Of a DNA stretch of 64,000 bases, positions 34,580 through 42,186 are shown in pieces. Numbering within the stretch: the stretch's first letter is position 1; each line of letters starts with the position of its first letter. The DNA lies in NCBI GenBank assembly GCA_963753615.1, contig CAVWCW010000008.1:124001-188000 (forward strand). The letters are read 5' to 3'. Source of the DNA: CAVWCW01 sp963753615 (GTDB lineage: Bacteria; Pseudomonadota; Gammaproteobacteria; Chromatiales; Chromatiaceae). The notes under the pieces were generated by a model. It saw only the letters and a list, made by a program, of their open reading frames with translations, was not told where the DNA came from and searched no databases. The position numbers and the translations under genes were made by a program.

Positions 34580-35068
34580 ATGAGCATCGAAATTCCAGCC
34601 GCCGCCGCTAGGCTGACGGTCAACGAACTCGCCAAACAGAGCGGTGCCCGGGCGCATGTAGTGCGCTACTACGCGCGCATCGGCCTGATCCATCCGGCCG
34701 GAGAAAAAGCCAACGGATACCGCCTGTTCACACCGGGCGATGCCGGCCGCTTACGCTTCATCCGCATGGCGAAGACGCTCGGTTTCACGCTGAACGAAAT
34801 CAGGCAGATCACGCAACAGGCCGAGCACGGTGAAGTGCCCTGCCCGGATGTCAGGCGGATCATTCGTCGGCGCATACAAGAAACCCGCGCGAAAATAGAC
34901 GAAATGCTGCGGCTGCAGACCCGGATGGAGCAGGCGCTCGCGCAGTGGGATAACATGCCCGACGGCGTTCCGGACGGCCATAGTGTCTGTCACCTGATCG
35001 AGTCTTTCGAACTCGACCAGAGGGCACCGGACGAGCCCGGGCAAAATCATTGTGAGCGAGATGACTGA
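34580..35068 (+). CDS. MerR-family metal-responsive regulator (CueR/ZntR-like)
   Basis: A 162-residue protein with the N-terminal winged HTH of MerR regulators (TVNELAKQSGARAHVVRYYA, IGLIHPAGEKANGYRLFTPG, LRFIRMAKTLGFTLNEIRQI), a dimerisation helix (RIIRRRIQETRAKIDEMLRL), and Cys residues suitable for metal sensing at VPCPDV, HSVCHLI and the C-terminal NHC. Metal choice is best read from its operon: it is followed by a copper-type chaperone and P1B-ATPase, so copper(I) or silver is likely. A MerR-type promoter lies just upstream. Spacing to the next gene is 15 bases. Confidence 0.87.
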   Translation: MSIEIPAAAARLTVNELAKQSGARAHVVRYYARIGLIHPAGEKANGYRLFTPGDAGRLRFIRMAKTLGFTLNEIRQITQQAEHGEVPCPDVRRIIRRRIQETRAKIDEMLRLQTRMEQALAQWDNMPDGVPDGHSVCHLIESFELDQRAPDEPGQNHCERDD

Positions 35069-35083
35069 CGGGAGATTAACCGG

Positions 35084-35287
35084 ATGAGCCAACGGTTTCA
35101 CGTAGAGAATATGAAATGCGGGGGTTGCGTGGCGACGGTGCAGAAAGCCCTCGGCGGGCTGCAAGGCTGCGAGAAAGCCACGGTCGACCTGGAATCGAGG
35201 ACGGCCGAGGTGGATGGGGTCGTGGACCCTGACCAGTTGGTGACGGTTCTCGCCGGGCTCGGTTACCCGGCCAGGCCCATGGACTGA
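35084..35287 (+). CDS. copZ: CopZ-like copper chaperone (HMA domain)
   Basis: A 67-residue single heavy-metal-associated domain, beta-alpha-beta-beta-alpha-beta in pattern, with the metal-binding motif MKCGGC near residues 10-15 and the closing AGLGYPARP. CopZ proteins carry Cu(I) to the CPx-ATPase. ATG 35084 is preceded by GGGAG about 12 bases upstream. It lies between merR and copA in one operon, with 19 bases to copA. Confidence 0.88.
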   Translation: MSQRFHVENMKCGGCVATVQKALGGLQGCEKATVDLESRTAEVDGVVDPDQLVTVLAGLGYPARPMD

Positions 35288-35306
35288 GGCTAGGTAAGCT
35301 ATCGTT

Positions 35307-37517
35307 ATGATAAGCGAAATTCGCCTATCGATCGCCGGCATGTCCTGCGCCGGTTGTGTCGCCGCCGTCGAGGACTCGTTGGCGCAGGTGCCCGGCGTCA
35401 AGTCCGCATCGGTCAACCTGGGGGAGCGTACCGCGACCGTGCGAGGGGAGGCGAAGGTCGAAGCCTTGCTGGCCGCGGTGCGCCGGGCGGGCTATGAAGC
35501 GGCACAGTTGACAGGCCTGGCCGACGAGGCGGACAAGGAAATCCGGGAACTGCGGGAATATCGCCGGCTGTGGCGGCGGGCGCTCGCCGCCGGTGGGATC
35601 GGCGTGGCGATGTTTGTCGCCGGCATGGCGGGATGGCTGCCGGCGATCGAGCAGGGAAGGGCAACCTGGCTAGGCATCAGCCTGTTGACCTTGCTGGTAC
35701 TGGCTACCGTGGGCCGCCATTTCTTCACCGGGGCCTGGCAGGCGTTGAGGAATGGCCGCGGCAACATGGACAGCCTGGTGGCCCTCGGCACGGGCACCGC
35801 CTGGCTCTATTCCACCACGGTGGTGTTGTTTCCCGATATGGTGCCCTCGCTGGCCCGCCATGCCTATTTCGAAGCGGCAGTGATCATCGTTGCGCTGGTG
35901 TCGCTGGGCTCGGCGTTGGAGATGAGTGCCCGGGGCCGCACGTCGGAGGCGATCAAGCGGCTGATCGGCCTGCAACCCGCCACCGCCAGGGTGATGCGCA
36001 ACGGTGTCGAGACCGATCTGCCGATCGAGGAAGTGGGGCTGGAAGAGACCATCAGAGTGCGCCCGGGCGAGAAGATACCGGTGGACGGCGTGCTCTTCGA
36101 AGGCGGTTCCCACGTCGACGAGTCGATGCTCACCGGCGAGCCGATGCCGGTGCGGAAAACCGTCGGGGGCGAGGTCTTCGGCGGCACCCTTAACACGTCC
36201 GGCAGTTTTCTGATGCGCGCCACTCGCATCGGTCGCGATACGGCCCTGGCCCGCATCGTCGAACTGGTGCGTCGTGCTCAGGCCAGCAAGCCCCCCATCG
36301 GCCGCCTGGTGGACCGAGTGGCGGCGGTGTTTGTGCCGGCGGTGGTGGTGGTCGCCGTGATCAGCTTCGCCGTCTGGTATCTGATTGGCCCCGAACCGCG
36401 CCTTAGTTATGCCATGGTGTCGGCCATGACGGTCCTGGTGATCGCCTGTCCGTGCGCCCTGGGCCTGGCCACGCCCATCTCCATCATGGTGGGAGTGGGC
36501 CGGGCTGCGACAGGGGGTATCCTGATTCGCAATGGCGAGGCCCTGCAGCAATCCGGCCGCTTGACCACGGTGGTGCTGGACAAGACCGGCACCATTACCG
36601 AAGGGCGGCCCCGGCTGACAAGGCTGATTCCCTCCGCGGGTATCGACGAGGCGGCCTTGTTGCGGGAAGCCGCGGCCCTGGAGATCGGTTCCGAACACCC
36701 GCTTGGGGCATCCATCCTGGAGGCTGCCCGGGAGCGAGGCCTGGAGCCGAAAGCGGTAAGCGGCTTCCGATCACACGCCGGACGCGGCGTAAGCGGAACC
36801 TGGGACGGCCGGCTGCTGCGCCTGGGCAATGCCGCTTTCATGACCGAAAACGACATTGTCACGGGCGAATTGGAAAAGACGGCTGATTCGCTGGCCAGTC
36901 GGGGCGAGACGCCGGTCTACCTGGCGGAGGATCAGCGCGTCTTGGGTATTTTGTCCATCTCTGATCCGGTCAAGGAGGACGCCAAAGCCGCAATCCGGCG
37001 GTTGCACGAACTCGGACTGCAGGTGGTCATGTTGACTGGCGACAACGCCGCGACTGCCCGGGCTGTGGCTGATCAGGTAGGTCTGGACCGGGTCATCGCG
37101 GAGGTGTTGCCCGCGGACAAGGCTGCTGCAGTCGCCGCGTTGCAGGCAGAAGGCGAGGTGGTGGCCATGGTCGGCGATGGTATCAACGATGCGCCGGCCC
37201 TGGCGCGTGCGGACGTAGGCATCGCCATCGGCAGCGGTACCGACGTGGCCATCGAAGCGGCGGACATCACCCTGATGCGAGGCTCCCTGCGGGGCGTGGC
37301 CGACGCCATCGTGATTTCCCGCGCTACGCTGAGAAACATCAAGCAGAACCTGTTCGGTGCCTTCGTCTACAACTCGCTGGGTATTCCGGTGGCGGCCGGC
37401 CTGCTCTATCCCTTCATGGGCCTGCTGCTGAGTCCGGTGATCGCGGCCGCGGCTATGAGCATGAGTTCGGTGACGGTGGTGACCAATGCGCTCAGGCTGC
37501 GGCGGATGGCTTTATAA
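35307..37517 (+). CDS. copA: Copper-translocating P1B-type ATPase
   Basis: A 736-residue pump with one N-terminal HMA domain (MSCAGC, residues 12-17), eight predicted membrane helices, the transmembrane metal site IACPCALG (Cys381-Pro-Cys383), the phosphorylation motif DKTGT (Asp425), SEHPLG for nucleotide binding and GDGINDAPALARADVG in the hinge. CPC with NSLGIP and MSMSSVTVVTNALRL in the last helices is the P1B-1 signature for Cu(I)/Ag(I) export. It sends copper from cytoplasm to periplasm. Third gene of the merR operon, followed 25 bases later by a SHOCT protein. Confidence 0.94.
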   Translation: MISEIRLSIAGMSCAGCVAAVEDSLAQVPGVKSASVNLGERTATVRGEAKVEALLAAVRRAGYEAAQLTGLADEADKEIRELREYRRLWRRALAAGGIGVAMFVAGMAGWLPAIEQGRATWLGISLLTLLVLATVGRHFFTGAWQALRNGRGNMDSLVALGTGTAWLYSTTVVLFPDMVPSLARHAYFEAAVIIVALVSLGSALEMSARGRTSEAIKRLIGLQPATARVMRNGVETDLPIEEVGLEETIRVRPGEKIPVDGVLFEGGSHVDESMLTGEPMPVRKTVGGEVFGGTLNTSGSFLMRATRIGRDTALARIVELVRRAQASKPPIGRLVDRVAAVFVPAVVVVAVISFAVWYLIGPEPRLSYAMVSAMTVLVIACPCALGLATPISIMVGVGRAATGGILIRNGEALQQSGRLTTVVLDKTGTITEGRPRLTRLIPSAGIDEAALLREAAALEIGSEHPLGASILEAARERGLEPKAVSGFRSHAGRGVSGTWDGRLLRLGNAAFMTENDIVTGELEKTADSLASRGETPVYLAEDQRVLGILSISDPVKEDAKAAIRRLHELGLQVVMLTGDNAATARAVADQVGLDRVIAEVLPADKAAAVAALQAEGEVVAMVGDGINDAPALARADVGIAIGSGTDVAIEAADITLMRGSLRGVADAIVISRATLRNIKQNLFGAFVYNSLGIPVAAGLLYPFMGLLLSPVIAAAAMSMSSVTVVTNALRLRRMAL

Positions 37518-37542
37518 AGAATCACTGAGGAGATCGCAAACG

Positions 37543-37764
37543 ATGGGCGACGCTTTCTTTATGGGATTTGGGGGCGGCTTTATGTGGTTGTTCTGGCTGC
37601 CGCTTGTGGTTGGCGTCATATGGGCTTTGAAAGGCCTGTTTGCGGTTGGGAGTGATCGCGACAACAAACGGAAAAGTACTCTGGATATCCTTGAAGAGCG
37701 TTACGCGCGGGACGAGATCGACCGCGAAGCGTTCAACAAGATGAAACGGGATTTGCAGCGATAG
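37543..37764 (+). CDS. Small SHOCT-domain membrane protein
   Basis: A 73-residue protein with one transmembrane helix (FMWLFWLPLVVGVIWALKGL) and a C-terminal SHOCT domain (LDILEERYARDEIDREAFNK), a short amphipathic two-helix module. Such proteins are common beside copper ATPases but their function is unknown. ATG 37543 follows TGAGGAGATCGC. The gene is part of the copper operon. Confidence 0.85.
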   Translation: MGDAFFMGFGGGFMWLFWLPLVVGVIWALKGLFAVGSDRDNKRKSTLDILEERYARDEIDREAFNKMKRDLQR

Positions 37765-37784
37765 CCGAGCGAAGGAGGCCTGAA

Positions 37785-38138
37785 ATGAGCCGTAGCGATT
37801 CCCTGAAGCCCACAGGCGCCTGGGAAGTGCGTCGCAGTATCCGGATACCGGCACTGGACGGTGAGGCCGGTGCTGCAGTGATCGAGCGTGCCCTGACCGG
37901 GATGCCCGGAGTGCGGACGGTGGCGACCGACCTGATGAAAAGGAAGGTGATCGTGCGCTATGACGCGACCGGGGCCGACTACCGGTCGATTGTAACGGTT
38001 CTGGAAAGAGCGGGATTTCCGTCGCTGAACAACCGTTGGTCACGAATCAGAGGGGCGTGGCATCAGTATTCCGATACCACGGCGCGGGAGAACGACCATG
38101 TCCGCCCTTCAGCCTGCTGCAACAAGCCGCCCAAGTAG
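37785..38138 (+). CDS. HMA-like protein lacking the CxxC motif, with a CCNKPP tail
   Basis: A 117-residue protein. Residues about 15-78 follow the HMA fold (VRRSIRIPALDGEAGAAVIE, LTGMPGVRTVATDLMKRKVI, LERAGFPSL), but the expected CxxC loop is replaced by IPALDGEAG, so this domain cannot bind metal in the standard way. A C-terminal tail ends ACCNKPPK; a terminal Cys pair of this kind recurs in copper-operon proteins and could be the metal site. It may pair with CopZ or CopA as a scaffold. ATG 37785 follows GAAGGAGG. It is the last gene of the operon. Confidence 0.78.
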   Translation: MSRSDSLKPTGAWEVRRSIRIPALDGEAGAAVIERALTGMPGVRTVATDLMKRKVIVRYDATGADYRSIVTVLERAGFPSLNNRWSRIRGAWHQYSDTTARENDHVRPSACCNKPPK

Positions 38139-38220
38139 GAAACTTGGCGATGCGACGATTGTTGGCAAGTAGGTAAGAATATCTCGAAAAGACCCAGTTC
38201 GTTCCACTCGATGATTCTCT

Positions 38221-38454
38221 GGCTCCGAGCAGACCTGCCGCCAGATCCTTGAGATGATCGAGGCCTTCGCCCAAGCCCCTGGGTTAAGCGTGGTCAGCGT
38301 GCATTGGACCGACTTGCGAAATTCCGCTTTCAAGCACGACGGCAGCGAACTCCGCACGGCTGCCAGCCTTACCGGCCAGGCCAACTGCCTGGTCGCCACC
38401 ATCGAGGCCGACACCAACACGCAGAACCAGGACAAAGCGTAACCGGCGGCAGGT
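38221..38454 (+). pseudogene. fbaB remnant, central part
   Basis: Forward-strand DNA matches the centre of fbaB (about 30798-31025): the codons for GSEQSRRQILE, IEAFAQA, LRNSAFKHDGSELRTAA, LTGQANCLVATIEADT and a degraded QKQAETNGG stretch are recognisable, with a stop at 38440-38442. Together with the C-terminal piece at 34181 this shows a second fbaB existed; the two pieces lie on either side of the copper operon but in reversed order relative to the gene. Confidence 0.83.
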
Positions 38455-38788
38455 TTCAACGAGAACGACGAGAAGGGCGCATCCAAGACGAGGGTAGCAC
38501 CGCGGTTCCCTGGTTACCCGTTCCGATTTCCCCAAGCGCAATGTTCGTCAACGGTGATTCGGTCGGTCGAGCGACAGAAAATTCAGGGGCAGGCCAAAAA
38601 CCCTGCGGGAGGTGGTGTTCGCCTGGCGGTCGCGCATGCATTGTTTGTTGTTGCCTAGTCCGGGCGCTGCGGCTAAGATGCACGCGGGCTGGATCGCTCG
38701 GTGATTCGCTTTCAAATGTAGCGTATCAACCAGATCAAACCTACTCAAGAGCCATCCCAGCAGATAACAAAACCTCACAGGGGAAGAA

Positions 38789-39340
38789 ATGCTTAGAAAA
38801 GTCTTGGTTGGATTCATTTTTTTGCCATTCATTTTGGCGCAAACAGCAGGATGTTCAAGATCTGCCAGCGGAACATGGTTTAAGATTTCAGAGCCAGAGG
38901 GAGAGGAGTACGAAGCAATAGGAGTAGTGAACGGGCTTTGGGAATACGATGTGGATGAGAACCGCTCAAGAATAGAGGAATTTCTACCGGAAGAGAGGAT
39001 TTCCAACGTAGATCAAGCAGCGGAGTTGTATCAAGTCCGAGTCGGCATCAAGCGGGGCATGTTCGGGGCGTCAGCTACCGAAGTAGTTCTTTTGCCCGAG
39101 GGCTGGTCTTATACGACGGATAGCAGCATAGAAGGCGGCAATGTTGTCAACATCGGCGATGTGGTTGCGATTCGCGCACAAAAGAACAGGATGGTAGATT
39201 ACTTTTCGGAGATAGTGCGTAAATGCAATGATAGCCCAAGCGAGGACGAAAGACCGGAGTGGGCTATCGGTTGTCAATCGGTCTCCGAATTCGATGAAGA
39301 AGGTTATGGCGGAAATACGTATTATTGGATGGGTTTTTAG
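38789..39340 (+). CDS. Foreign-looking lipoprotein of unknown family
   Basis: A 183-residue protein with a signal peptide (LVGFIFLPFILAQTAGC) and lipobox TAGC, so a predicted lipoprotein. The mature part is acidic, with aromatic-rich strands (TWFKISEPEGEEYEAIGVVN, YQVRVGIKRGMFGASATEVV) and three further Cys residues. I recognise no family. Base composition and codon use are clearly more AT-rich than the neighbours. ATG 38789 follows GGGGAAGAA. The 340 bases upstream hold no gene I can support. Confidence 0.6.
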   Translation: MLRKVLVGFIFLPFILAQTAGCSRSASGTWFKISEPEGEEYEAIGVVNGLWEYDVDENRSRIEEFLPEERISNVDQAAELYQVRVGIKRGMFGASATEVVLLPEGWSYTTDSSIEGGNVVNIGDVVAIRAQKNRMVDYFSEIVRKCNDSPSEDERPEWAIGCQSVSEFDEEGYGGNTYYWMGF

Positions 39341-39356
39341 ATAGGCCAAATCCCGA

Positions 39357-39957
39357 TCAGGCGGCGCAAAAAACAACGCCGAGCCTGGATTCGATGGAAT
39401 TCTCGTGAATATATATTGCCGCTACAATGGCCAGGATCGATCTGATCCTGGAACCATGCCGCTCCGGCTCGTTGGACACTGAAGTGGTGCCGCCTGACGC
39501 TCGGGGGGGCGAGCTTGTAAGGGCTTGGCGTCCGATAGCGGCGAATCGGCGAAGGCGTCGATCTCGTCGACTTCGATGATATTGTCCCGCGCCGAAAGGA
39601 CGCCGCAACGGCTCAGTGCGATCAGATTCGATCGCACCGGAGCGCGGGTGGCAAACATCCCCCGCACCGGATCGGCCGGGTCCCGGCGCGGGTGCATCTG
39701 GAGGATGGCCCGCCGCTCCGGCATCTCGGTCCAGTCGAACCAACAGAGCACCCAGATGGCAGAGAACTTGGCCATGCCGAGCAGGGCCGTCTGGTAGCGT
39801 GGATTCTTTCAACAGATGAAGGTTCGCCCCTCGCACTTGCGGACCCAGCCGATCGGCCTCATTTCATGCACTGGGTAGGGAAAGTTGTTCCTGGGCCTGA
39901 GTCGCCTCGACCAAGGGGCTCGAGACAAACAGAATGGCCAACAAGATCGCTTTCATG
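39357..39957 (-). pseudogene. Degraded exported protein gene of unknown family
   Basis: An ATG at 39957 on the minus strand opens a good signal peptide (MKAILLAILFVSSPLVEA) but stops after 30 codons. Further on, 39775 down to about 39530 encodes protein-like sequence in another frame (SAIWVLCWFDWTEMPERRAI, CGVLSARDNIIEVDEIDAFA). The pieces look like one secreted protein broken by at least one frameshift. I cannot name the family. Confidence 0.4.
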
Positions 39958-39998
39958 CCCCCTAGTCTCCATCCGAGCGCCGGTTCCACGCGTGTACC

Positions 39999-40820
39999 AT
40001 GAACGTGGATGACCTAATCCGATTTGTAGAGCGACACCCAAGGTTGTTCGTGCTCACTGGCGCCGGGGTGAGCACCGGCTCTCGTATTCCCGACTATCGG
40101 GACGCAGAAGGTAACTGGAAGCGGCCGGCGCCGGTGCAATATCGTGATTTCCTTGCCAGTCTCGCTACACGACAACGCTATTGGGCCCGCAGCCTGGTGG
40201 GCTGGCCCTGGTTTCAGCAGGCCCGCCCAAACGCCAACCACCGGGCTTTGGCGGCGTTGGAGGTTGGCGGTTGGGTACATCAGTTGGTCACTCAGAATGT
40301 CGACCGGCTCCATCAGGGGGCGGGGTCGAAAAAGGTGGTCGATCTTCACGGCCGGTTGGATATCGTGAGGTGCCTGGCTTGCGGCAAGCGCGTTCGCCGT
40401 GACCCGCTGCAGCGCCAATTGGAGGAGAAGAACCCGGGTTTCGCCGAGCGTGCAGCTGAGATGGCCCCGGATGGCGATGCCTATGTCGAAAGGGGCGATT
40501 TCAGCAGTTTCCAGGTCCCCGCTTGTGATTCCTGCGGCGGGATGTTGAAGCCCGATGTGGTGTTCTTCGGCGAAGGAGTGCCCAAAGAGCGGGTGGAGTC
40601 GTGCCGCGAAGCCTTGCTGTCGTCCGATGGCCTGCTGGTACTGGGTTCGTCGCTCATGGTGTATTCGGGATATCGCTTCTGCCGGCTGGCCGCCGAGCGC
40701 CAGATCCCGATGGGGGCGATCAACCTGGGACGCACCCGCGCCGATGAACTGTTCGACTTCAAGCTGGAAGCGTCTTGCGAATCGGTGCTGCCAAGGTTAG
40801 CCGAGGTGCTGGCGGGTTAG
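39999..40820 (+). CDS. Sir2-family NAD-dependent protein deacylase (sirtuin)
   Basis: A 273-residue sirtuin with the NAD-binding GAGVSTGSRIPDYRD (residues 21-35), TQNVDRLHQGAG with LHG for the catalytic His, and a four-Cys zinc site (CLACGK and CDSCGG). LVLGSSLMVYSGYRF and AINLGRTRADELFD complete the Rossmann fold. The GAGVSTGSRIPDYRDAEG insertion resembles class II (SIRT4-like) sirtuins, which act as lipoamidases, ADP-ribosyltransferases or deacylases. No acetyltransferase partner is adjacent. ATG 39999 begins MNVDDLIRFV, with no strong ribosome site. Confidence 0.92.
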   Translation: MNVDDLIRFVERHPRLFVLTGAGVSTGSRIPDYRDAEGNWKRPAPVQYRDFLASLATRQRYWARSLVGWPWFQQARPNANHRALAALEVGGWVHQLVTQNVDRLHQGAGSKKVVDLHGRLDIVRCLACGKRVRRDPLQRQLEEKNPGFAERAAEMAPDGDAYVERGDFSSFQVPACDSCGGMLKPDVVFFGEGVPKERVESCREALLSSDGLLVLGSSLMVYSGYRFCRLAAERQIPMGAINLGRTRADELFDFKLEASCESVLPRLAEVLAG

Positions 40821-40987
40821 TCCGCCGGATCCGGCGTATGGCGATCGGTCGGGCTCCAACCAGAACCGCTCAGCCGGACGGAGCCGAATATGATAGTGTG
40901 AATGGCAATCCGAATCGTGCTCCCGCCGAATGCCAACCGGTCGGGCTACCCTTGATAGAGGCCGCAACCGCGCGCCGAGGACTCGTG

Positions 40988-41464
40988 ATGAACTTACGCA
41001 GCTTTGTACTGCTGTTTGCATCGCACGGCGCCGTCGGCGCGGCTGGATTCGCAGCCGGAATCTACGCGCTGCCGATCCTCATCGCCCCGCCGGCTCCGAG
41101 CCAAGCGGAGATAATGGCCGTGTCTTCTAACGCTGAGTACACGGGTCAATTCCGGCGGGACCTGAGAGACAGCGACGCGCTGCACTGGGGCGAAGGCAGG
41201 GTTTCGGTTGGTCCCGGTGCCGTAACGCTGATGGGCAAACTCGCGCCCGGTCCGGATTACAAGCTCTATCTGTCGCCCGAATTCGTTGAGACCGAGGCTG
41301 ATTTCAATCGTTTGAAGAACAGGATGATCCGTATCGGAGACGTCAAGACATTCGAGAATTTCGTTGTGGACGTCCCGCCGGGTATCGATCCGTCGGACTA
41401 CACCACTGCGGTGGTCTGGTGCGAGTCGTTTGGCCAATTCATCACCGCAGCCAAGTACCGCTGA
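40988..41464 (+). CDS. DM13-domain exported protein
   Basis: A 158-residue protein with an N-terminal signal/anchor (SHGAVGAAGFAAGIYALPIL) and a DM13 domain: DALHWGEGRVSVGPGAVTLM, GPDYKLYLSPEFVETEADF, ending VVWCESFGQFITAAKYR with the conserved Cys. DM13 domains are proposed to be redox or electron-transfer modules, but direct evidence is limited. ATG 40988 begins MNLRSFVLL. Lies 167 bases after the sirtuin gene; a perfect 14-bp palindrome CGCCGGATCCGGCG (40824-40837) follows the sirtuin stop. Confidence 0.82.
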   Translation: MNLRSFVLLFASHGAVGAAGFAAGIYALPILIAPPAPSQAEIMAVSSNAEYTGQFRRDLRDSDALHWGEGRVSVGPGAVTLMGKLAPGPDYKLYLSPEFVETEADFNRLKNRMIRIGDVKTFENFVVDVPPGIDPSDYTTAVVWCESFGQFITAAKYR

Positions 41465-41611
41465 GAGCAACCCGCGCCGGGAGACAGGCCAGGCTTGGGT
41501 TGATCCCGGAAAGATCGACCATCCCTAGCGGTTCCCCGGACGACTCGGCACTCTGATATCGTGGCGGCCCGAAGGTCGATTGCTCCGCACCGGGGGTGAA
41601 AGGAGACCGGT

Positions 41612-41992
41612 ATGGAAACATTGGTCCGAATCGGCGGCGTGTACTGCGTCGCGCTGATCCTGTTCCACTTGTCGTTTTGGAAGATCTTTGCCTGGGCTGA
41701 GCAACTTCCCCGGCTCAGCAAACTCAACCAGGCGATCATGCAGGTCCTGAATCTCAGCCTGGCCTTTGTGTTCGGGATCTTGGCCTATCTGTCGTTCGCC
41801 CACGCAGACGAACTGTTGAACACCGCACTGGGGCGGGTGTTTCTGGGTGCGTTCGCGCTGTTTTGGCTCTTCCGATCGGTGCTGCAGATCGTCTTTTTCA
41901 AGCTGGAGCACTGGGGCTCCTGGGCGTTTCTTGCGTTCTTTCTCGGCGGCGCCGTGATCTATGGTCTCCCGGTGGTCTATCCGGTGTTCTAA
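41612..41992 (+). CDS. Small three- or four-helix membrane protein
   Basis: A 126-residue integral membrane protein with helices GGVYCVALILFHLSFWKIF, VLNLSLAFVFGILAYLSF, LGAFALFWLFRSVLQIVFF and AFLAFFLGGAVIYGLPVVYP. Conserved-looking His and Arg residues lie at helix ends. I recognise no named family. ATG 41612 has GAAAGGAG about eight bases upstream. It is 195 bases ahead of the Na/Pi transporter on the same strand. Confidence 0.7.
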   Translation: METLVRIGGVYCVALILFHLSFWKIFAWAEQLPRLSKLNQAIMQVLNLSLAFVFGILAYLSFAHADELLNTALGRVFLGAFALFWLFRSVLQIVFFKLEHWGSWAFLAFFLGGAVIYGLPVVYPVF

Positions 41993-42147
41993 TCCTATCC
42001 GGCCTACAATCGCCTTCGCATGCACCCGACCGGGATTGCCTGACGCGAGCAAAGCCGCAATTCTATGCTGTCGGCGAAACCCGTTTGGCTATGTTGGCAG
42101 TCCGGAATGGGAACCGATGGAAAATTGCCGATGGTGGGCCGGTAGCT

Positions 42148-42156
42148 TGCTATGAT
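42148..42156 (+). promoter_or_regulatory. Extended -10 promoter upstream of the Na/Pi transporter
   Basis: TGCTATGAT (TATGAT at 42151-42156) is a near-perfect extended -10, 30 bases before ATG 42187. No well-placed -35 and no Pho box were recognised. Confidence 0.45.
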
Positions 42157-42186
42157 CGGCCCAGACAAGCGAAAAGGTATCGACCG

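Noticed and set aside
38491..38505. AGGGTAGCACCGCGG, close to the T-box core
   Set aside because: The bases that pair with the tRNA acceptor end (TGGN) read TAGC, no specifier stem is visible, the nearest downstream gene is an AT-rich lipoprotein, and T-boxes are not expected in this group. Chance is the better explanation.
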